Source: Pseudomonadota bacterium
GTDB lineage: Bacteria; Myxococcota_A; Polyangia; Fen-1088
Direction: 5' to 3'
DNA: 6,139 nucleotides
Assembly: GCA_017881285.1 (NCBI GenBank)
Contig: JADGRD010000232.1
Span: forward strand, 1 to 6,139
Under the pieces are notes generated by a model. The model did not search any database. It was not told the DNA's origin and saw nothing but the letters and a program-made list of their open reading frames with translations. The translations under genes were made by a program, and so were the position numbers. Shown here one piece after another: positions 1 to 4,099 of this stretch (position 1 is its first letter; every line of letters starts with the position of its first letter).

Positions 1-441
1 GAGGCCCTCTACTTCGGCAACTCCGTGCAGTTTTCGGGCTCCACTGGCATGGGCAACGGCCCGTGGGTCGCGGCGGATCTCGAAAACGGTATGTATGCGG
101 GTGATTCGAGTCAGATCGGTAAGCAGGTGACGACAACCAATACCTCCATAACCGACTGGGCCTTCGTTACGGGCATGCTCAAGGGCCCCTCGGGGGCCAA
201 GATGGGGCTCAAGGCCGGAAATGCCCAGTCCGGCACCCTCCAGACCAAGTGGGACGGAAACCGCCCGCCCGGCTACAGTCCCATGAAGAAGCAAGGCTCC
301 ATCATACTGGGAACAGGTGGCGACGGCAGTGACTTCGGCAAAGGAACCTTCTGGGAAGGATGCATAACAAGTGGCAATCCGACGGATGCCACCGACGACC
401 TCGTGCAGGCGAACATCGTCGCTGCGGGGTACGGGAAATAG
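1..441 (+). CDS. GH54 alpha-L-arabinofuranosidase, C-terminal part (5' end outside window)
   Basis: The open frame enters at base 1 and ends at TAG 439-441, giving 146 residues. It is the second half of a GH54 (AbfB-type) catalytic domain. The motifs GNGPWVAADLENG, FVTGMLKG, GNAQSGTL, PPGYSPMKKQGSIILGTGGD and SGNPTDATDDLVQANIVAA follow the order and spacing of fungal AbfB. By comparison with Aspergillus kawachii AbfB, the Glu of ADLENG (codon 82-84) should be the nucleophile and the Asp of GTGGD (codon 322-324) the acid/base. GH54 enzymes are retaining exo-enzymes that release terminal alpha-L-arabinofuranose from arabinan, arabinoxylan and similar side chains, normally outside the cell. The signal peptide and N-terminal half are not visible. 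Fungal relatives continue into a CBM42 arabinose-binding domain; here the protein stops at the end of the catalytic domain. The GTG at 25 lies inside the conserved fold and is not the start. The family call is firm; the natural substrate is inferred. Confidence 0.92.
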   Translation, partial: EALYFGNSVQFSGSTGMGNGPWVAADLENGMYAGDSSQIGKQVTTTNTSITDWAFVTGMLKGPSGAKMGLKAGNAQSGTLQTKWDGNRPPGYSPMKKQGSIILGTGGDGSDFGKGTFWEGCITSGNPTDATDDLVQANIVAAGYGK

Positions 442-457
442 CGCTGCCTGTCAGCGC
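441..457 (+). other. Short perfect stem-loop at the GH54 stop codon
   Basis: GCGCTG (441-446) pairs perfectly with CAGCGC (452-457) around a five-base loop, starting on the last base of the GH54 stop codon. It has no following T-run, so it is not a standard intrinsic terminator. It could help end or stabilise the arabinofuranosidase transcript, or be a chance product of high GC. It may also be leftover coding sequence of the esterase remnant, since one frame reads on through it. Confidence 0.25.
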
Positions 458-857
458 CGCCACCACACCGACCTGCACGAACGCGAACGCCAAGGCGGCC
501 ATCCCTGATCATCCGGGGGTCGACGGATACCACCGTCACGCCAGCCATGGGTAAGGCGAGCCTTGCCTTCTGGACCGGCGAGAACGGGTGCAGCTCGACG
601 ACCAGCACGCCTTCGGGGCCGGGATTCTCCGCGTGCACGGCATACGAGGATTGTACGAGCAGCCTTCCGGTCTACGACTGCACCGGCACTTGGAACCATA
701 CGATCACCACGACCGGCGCTGGCGACGTCTGGGCGTTCTTCAGCAGCTTCAAGTGGCCGCTTCGCAGCCACACAGAAAGAGGCCGCTTGTCGAGGCTGCA
801 GGCGAACCTATTTGGAACCATCGCCCGTCGGTGAATCGAAGAATTGAAGCAGTAGTG
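442..857. other. Gap between convergent genes, holding only the esterase remnant
   Basis: This stretch of 416 bases lies between the stop of the plus-strand GH54 gene and the stop of the minus-strand GH2 gene. Apart from the stem-loop and the esterase remnant I see no gene, RNA or mobile element. The final 100 or so bases (about 754-857) resemble nothing I recognise. I find no stem-loop with a T-run that would act as a bidirectional terminator for the two convergent transcripts. Confidence 0.6.
444..834 (+). pseudogene. Decayed C-terminal fragment of a CE1 / PHB-depolymerase-like esterase (feruloyl or acetyl-xylan esterase type)
   Basis: In frame 1, bases 505-753 read as the end of a secreted esterase: LIIRGSTDTTVTPAMGKASL, then FWTGENGC, CTAYEDC, LPVYDC, WNHTI and DVWAFFSSFK. 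In this family the Asp of the GSTD motif (codon 526-528) is the catalytic acid and the His of WNHTI (codon 697-699) the catalytic base. Four Cys (codons 589, 634, 652, 679) sit where these enzymes form disulfides. The segment just before reads sensibly only in frame 3 (TPTCTNANAKAAIP, about 465-506), so the frame appears to change near 500-508. The half carrying the nucleophile Ser (GxSxG type) and the oxyanion region is absent; the GH54 gene occupies that place. After FFSSFK, where relatives end, the frame runs on to TGA 832-834 with an unrelated tail, suggesting a second lesion. The frame-1 ATG at 547 would start inside the fold and give a 95-residue product lacking Ser and Asp. I conclude it is a pseudogene; a sequencing indel could explain the frame change but not the missing N-terminal half. 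Confidence 0.7.
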
Positions 858-3677
858 CTACGGTGTCGCCGTGGTGATGTCCACCGAGCTACCGGTCAGC
901 GACCCCGAAGTCGCCTTCAGCGTGATCTTTCCAGCGGTGGTCGTGGACTGAACGATGGCCATCAGCTTGCCGCTGAAAGCGGCATGCGACGTGCCCTTGT
1001 AGGAATCGTGGTTTGTCGCATCTCCGCCGTCGAGACCCACAAGAGCGCCAGGACCGCTGATCGTGAAGTCGACCCGGTTGTTGGCTTGCGGGACGATGAC
1101 GCCCGGGGCGTCGACGATGTCCACCTCGACGAAGGACAGGTCGCGCCCGTCCGCCGCGATCGAAGCACGGTCGGCCTTGAGCGCCAAGGCCGCCGCCGCC
1201 CCGGCGGTTTGCAGTTTGTCGGTCGCGGCAACCGCACCACCCTTGGTGGCCCTGGCCTCGAGGGTGCCGGTCGCGAACGGGACCGACCACTGTAGTTTCG
1301 CGACGCTCGGGTCCACCGTCTTCGAGCCCTGCGATTTGTCGTTGAGGAACAGCTCGACGCTGTCGGCGTTGCTGTAGACAAGGACTTTCACCGCTTGTCC
1401 CGCCGTCCAGTTGGTCCAGTTCATGGGAACGATGTGGACCATGGTGGGCCCACTGGCGTTCCACTTGCTCTGATAGAAGTAGTAGACGTCCTTCGGGAAG
1501 GTCGCCGTGTCGATGATTCCGAAGTACGAGCTCTTGGAGGGCCATTGGTAGGGCGTCGGCTCGCCAATATAGTCGAAGCCGGTCCAAATATACTCGCCGG
1601 CAATCCAGGCCCGGGTGTTGACGTTCTTCCACGAAGTTTCCGCGGAATGCCCCCAGCCGGCCCAGGAGTCGTCGTAGGACGACTCCTGGTTGTTATTGTT
1701 GTTGTAGACTCCTCGACTCCGCAAGGCGGACGACGTCTCGCTGCCCAACATCTTCCAAGTGGGGTGCGCCGTGTGAATCGAGTCGTATCGATCCGGGGCG
1801 TAGTTGATTCCCACGACATCTTCCAGTCCCACCGCCGCCGTATCGGCTTCCGCCCACGCCGCAAGGCCCTGGCCGATCGGGCGCGTGGTGTCCTTGGTCT
1901 TGATCGCGTCCATGAGCTGCTTGACGGTGGCTGAATCGCTGGTCTCACCCACCTCGTTGGCGATGCTCCAAATGATGACGCTGGGGTGATTGAGATCGCG
2001 GGCCGCCATGTCGATGATATCGGTGTTGGCCCACGTTTTGAAGAATCGTCCGTAGTCGTACGTGTGCTTGCCGTTGTACCAACAGTCGAACGCCTCATCC
2101 ATGACGAGGAAGCCGAGACGATCGGCGATATCGAGCAGCTCGGGCGCGGGCGGGTTGTGGGACGTGCGAAGCCCGTTTGCGCCCATCGCCTTGAGTATCT
2201 GGAGACGCCTCTCGATGGCGCGAGAGTTCGTGGCCGAGCCAAGGGCGCCGAGGTCGTGGTGATTGCAGAGGCCTTGGATCTTCATCTTCGTGCCGTTCAG
2301 CGAGAAACCCGTGGCCGCGTCGAACGCGAAGGTGCGAATGCCAAACGGGGTGGTGTAGGTGTCGACCACGGAGCCGCCCACTGACACGGTCGTTACCACC
2401 GAGTACATGGTTGGCGACGAGGGTGACCAGAGCTTGGGATTGGACACGGTCGCGGTGTGCGTCACGTCGACGGTCTTCCCAGCGGTCACTGACGTCGCCG
2501 CCGACGAGCCCTTGCCCACCTCCGTTCCCGTGGCGTCGCGAACCGAGCTTGCGACGGTCACCGATTGGTCGGTCGTCCCATCGTTCTTGATCGTAGCCGC
2601 GATGTTCACGGTGGCGCTCGAGGTCGAGACCTGCGGCGTCGTCACGCGCGTGCCGGTATAGCCGATACGTACCGGGTTGACCGTCTTGAGCCAAGTGTGG
2701 CGATAGATGCCGCTGCCCGAGTACCAGCGGCTGCTGGGCAGTTGGTTGTTGACCTTGACCGCGAGCACGTTCGACGCGCCCACCTTGGCGCCGGACGTGA
2801 AGTCGCATTCGAAGGAGGAATAGCCGTAGGGACGGGCGCATATTTGGGTGCCGTTCATGTACACGGTGCTGTCCATATAGACGCCGTCGAACTGAACAAT
2901 CACCCTCTGTCCCGACGCCGAAGCGGGCAAGGTGAAGGTCTTGCGGTACCAGCCCAGGCCACCATCGAGGTACCCACCTTCATAGGTGGCCGCCGAGCTT
3001 TGGTTGAACGCCAGCGAGATACTCCAGTCATGGGGCACGTCCAAAGAGGTCCAGGACGAATCGTCAAAAGTCGTGCCCTGCGCGCCACTCACGTCGCCGA
3101 GATGGAACTTCCAGGCGGAGTCGAAGCTGACTGTGGTCGTTCGCGCTCCATCGTAGCTGTTGACCAACCCGGTGGGCGCGGGGCTGCCCCCACCTCCGCC
3201 TACGCCGCCGGTACCAGCCCCCCCAGAGGTATTTACCCCACCCGTTCCGGTGCCGCCTTGGCCGCCAGCTCCTGAGCCCCCCATCCCCGTGCCGCCGGTG
3301 CGGTTGCCGCCTTGGCCGCCAGTTCCTGAAGCGCCCGTCCCGGTGCCGGCCTGGCCGCCCGTTCCCGCGCCACCCGTTCCGGTGCCGGCTTGGCCGCCCC
3401 TTCCACTGCCACCCAACCCCGTCACAGCGCCGGAGCCGGTGGCTCCGCCCTTGGCAGTCGCGCCGCCAGCCCCTCCAGCCCCACCGGAGGTCGTTGCGCC
3501 GCCGCCAGCGCCTGCGCCACCGCCGCTCGGTAGGCCACCAGAGCCGACTGTGCCGCCGGTTCCTCCGCCGCTGCCAGTGACACCGCCCGTCTGCGTCGGT
3601 CCTGCCGGACCATTGGTCCCGCACGCCGCGATCACCAGAAAACCAACAAATCCCACGGAAAATATCTGGCTTCTCAC
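858..3677 (-). CDS. GH2 beta-galactosidase-type lipoprotein with long Gly-rich tether
   Basis: This is a complete gene of 939 residues from GTG (3675-3677) to TAG (858-860). Residues 1-19 are a lipoprotein signal ending in IAAC (Cys19). Residues 20-165 form a Gly/Thr/Ser/Ala tether. Residues about 183-333 are the GH2 sugar-binding jelly-roll (VPHDWSISLAFN, GGLGWYRKTF, SRWYSGSGIYRHTWL). Residues 335-447 are the immunoglobulin-like domain, and 448-740 the TIM barrel (LRTSHNPPAPELLDIADRLG, MDEAFDCW, IIWSIANE, GEYIWTGFDYIGEPTPY). Glu575 of SIANE should be the acid/base and Glu647 of LGSETSS the nucleophile, by family comparison. A DUF4982-like domain (743-815, VYSNADSVELFLN) and a Glyco_hydro2_C5-like domain (827-935, ADGRDLSFVEVDIVD, FTISGPGAL) follow. 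This layout is typical of GH2 beta-galactosidases of polysaccharide-utilisation loci, retaining enzymes that release terminal beta-galactose. Other GH2 activities remain possible because substrate cannot be read from sequence. The lipid anchor implies display on a membrane surface. The beta-helix gene lies upstream on the same strand. Confidence 0.93.
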   Translation of the reverse strand: MRSQIFSVGFVGFLVIAACGTNGPAGPTQTGGVTGSGGGTGGTVGSGGLPSGGGAGAGGGATTSGGAGGAGGATAKGGATGSGAVTGLGGSGRGGQAGTGTGGAGTGGQAGTGTGASGTGGQGGNRTGGTGMGGSGAGGQGGTGTGGVNTSGGAGTGGVGGGGGSPAPTGLVNSYDGARTTTVSFDSAWKFHLGDVSGAQGTTFDDSSWTSLDVPHDWSISLAFNQSSAATYEGGYLDGGLGWYRKTFTLPASASGQRVIVQFDGVYMDSTVYMNGTQICARPYGYSSFECDFTSGAKVGASNVLAVKVNNQLPSSRWYSGSGIYRHTWLKTVNPVRIGYTGTRVTTPQVSTSSATVNIAATIKNDGTTDQSVTVASSVRDATGTEVGKGSSAATSVTAGKTVDVTHTATVSNPKLWSPSSPTMYSVVTTVSVGGSVVDTYTTPFGIRTFAFDAATGFSLNGTKMKIQGLCNHHDLGALGSATNSRAIERRLQILKAMGANGLRTSHNPPAPELLDIADRLGFLVMDEAFDCWYNGKHTYDYGRFFKTWANTDIIDMAARDLNHPSVIIWSIANEVGETSDSATVKQLMDAIKTKDTTRPIGQGLAAWAEADTAAVGLEDVVGINYAPDRYDSIHTAHPTWKMLGSETSSALRSRGVYNNNNNQESSYDDSWAGWGHSAETSWKNVNTRAWIAGEYIWTGFDYIGEPTPYQWPSKSSYFGIIDTATFPKDVYYFYQSKWNASGPTMVHIVPMNWTNWTAGQAVKVLVYSNADSVELFLNDKSQGSKTVDPSVAKLQWSVPFATGTLEARATKGGAVAATDKLQTAGAAAALALKADRASIAADGRDLSFVEVDIVDAPGVIVPQANNRVDFTISGPGALVGLDGGDATNHDSYKGTSHAAFSGKLMAIVQSTTTAGKITLKATSGSLTGSSVDITTATP
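1662..1689. repeat. Perfect 12-base inverted repeat inside the GH2 gene
   Basis: CCAGGAGTCGTC (1662-1673) and GACGACTCCTGG (1678-1689) are exact reverse complements around the four-base loop GTAG. On the minus strand the element encodes QESSYDDSW, just after the nucleophile region. The SSYD core resembles what GH2 relatives carry here, so much of the symmetry may follow from codon choice. Its strength as a hairpin is nevertheless notable. Confidence 0.8.
1689..1704. repeat. Short AAC/AAT triplet run (five Asn codons) in the GH2 gene
   Basis: On the minus strand five consecutive Asn codons (four AAC, one AAT) follow GVY and precede the inverted repeat. The run lies in a loop shortly after the nucleophile Glu647 where relatives vary in length, so it can be tolerated as a small insertion. 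Confidence 0.75.
3183..3605 (-). repeat. Degenerate Gly-rich repeat encoding the GH2 surface tether
   Basis: About 140 codons encode almost only Gly, Thr, Ser and Ala with occasional Gln, Pro, Val, Asn and Arg, built from loosely repeated units such as GTGGAGTGGQAGTGTG and SGTGGQGG. At the DNA level the units are imperfect, for example near 3242, 3334 and 3373, where versions of CCGTTCCGGTGCCG-C-TTGGCCGCC recur. The imperfection suggests old expansion followed by drift, not a fresh microsatellite. The segment starts right after the lipidated Cys and ends before the GH2 jelly-roll, so it most likely acts as a flexible spacer holding the catalytic part away from the membrane. Such stretches can change length by slippage and are prone to assembly error. 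Confidence 0.85.
3621..3677 (-). other. Lipoprotein signal peptide of the GH2 enzyme
   Basis: Nineteen codons encode a short signal: Arg at position 2, a hydrophobic core FSVGFVGFLVI, then a lipobox IAAC with Cys19 as the lipidated residue. The residues after Cys are Gly and Thr, not Asp, so by the enterobacterial +2 rule there is no inner-membrane retention signal. Myxobacterial sorting may differ. Only one basic residue precedes the core, which is low but acceptable. Confidence 0.85.
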
Positions 3678-4099
3678 AGAGGCACCTCCGAGTGGCTGAA
3701 GTGCAAGTTGAACGCCGCTTGGGCACCGACCTGCTTGGTTGCTAGTTCTCAGCACAACGTCACGATTCATGCAGTGGCGTGAGCCTAGCCTTTCCGTTTC
3801 GCTGATGCGGCGTGTGCACAACCTTCGCATGCCCCTCCCGCGCTTTGCCATCGCGTGCAATGCAGGGCGCCAGCCCGGAGCGCCGCGTATCGATCGAGGC
3901 ACTACTAGACAGCCGCAAGCCCAAGTTTCTGTGGTACGGCCGCCGCGACAAGACCATCACCCCGAGCCGAGCCAACTCGAAACCATGGTTGGGACCGTAG
4001 GCATGGCCCCGGACCAACTTGCCGTCGACATGCCGCCGGGCGAATAGTGGCCTTCATCGCCCTGGGCGCGAACGTGTCCGAGGAGGTGACTCTCGCGAC
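3678..4099. other. 422-base gap between the beta-helix and GH2 genes, no gene recognised
   Basis: This gap lies between the stop of the beta-helix gene and the start of the GH2 gene, both on the minus strand. Open frames exist on both strands (for example 3739-4047 plus, 3760-4017 minus), but none has a convincing ribosome binding site or a protein sequence I recognise. Apart from the GH2 ribosome binding site I could not find a clear -35/-10 pair on the minus strand, or a stem-loop with T-run after the beta-helix stop. GCACAAC occurs twice (3752-3758 and 3816-3822), the second copy overlapping the palindrome TGTGCACA (3813-3820). These could be part of a regulator site before GH2 but are too short to call. 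The gap is long enough to hold a separate GH2 promoter. Confidence 0.5.
3683..3689 (-). promoter_or_regulatory. Ribosome binding site that fixes the GH2 start
   Basis: On the minus strand GGAGGTG, a seven-base match to the 16S rRNA anti-Shine-Dalgarno, ends five bases before the GTG at 3677. No comparable site was noticed before the longer in-frame ATG options upstream, and only the GTG places the lipoprotein signal at the N-terminus. Confidence 0.85.

Noticed and set aside
441..457. Intrinsic terminator after the GH54 gene
   Set aside because: The stem is only six base pairs and no T-run follows, so it is listed only as a stem-loop, not as a terminator.
588..1295. Plus-strand open frame of 235 codons
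   Set aside because: It runs across the esterase remnant in the wrong frame and then antisense through the GH2 C-terminal domain. Its Arg-rich composition is typical of a high-GC shadow frame.
3160..3699. Plus-strand open frame of 179 codons, almost all Pro, Val and Ala
   Set aside because: It is the antisense reading of the Gly-rich GH2 tether: GGN codons read backward give Pro-rich codons without stops. It has no signal peptide or ribosome binding site.
3719..3736. Possible sigma-54 promoter (GGGCAC ... CTGC) on the plus strand
   Set aside because: The spacing between the GG and GC elements is one base short of the consensus, and it points away from the GH2 gene into the gap, with no gene to drive.
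3739..4047. Plus-strand open frame of 102 codons in the gap
   Set aside because: It has no recognisable domain or good ribosome binding site, and overlapping open frames occur on both strands, as expected by chance at this GC content.
4081..4089. Perfect AGGAGGTGA Shine-Dalgarno-like sequence on the plus strand
   Set aside because: No ATG, GTG or TTG follows at usable spacing, and the downstream sequence is antisense to the beta-helix gene.
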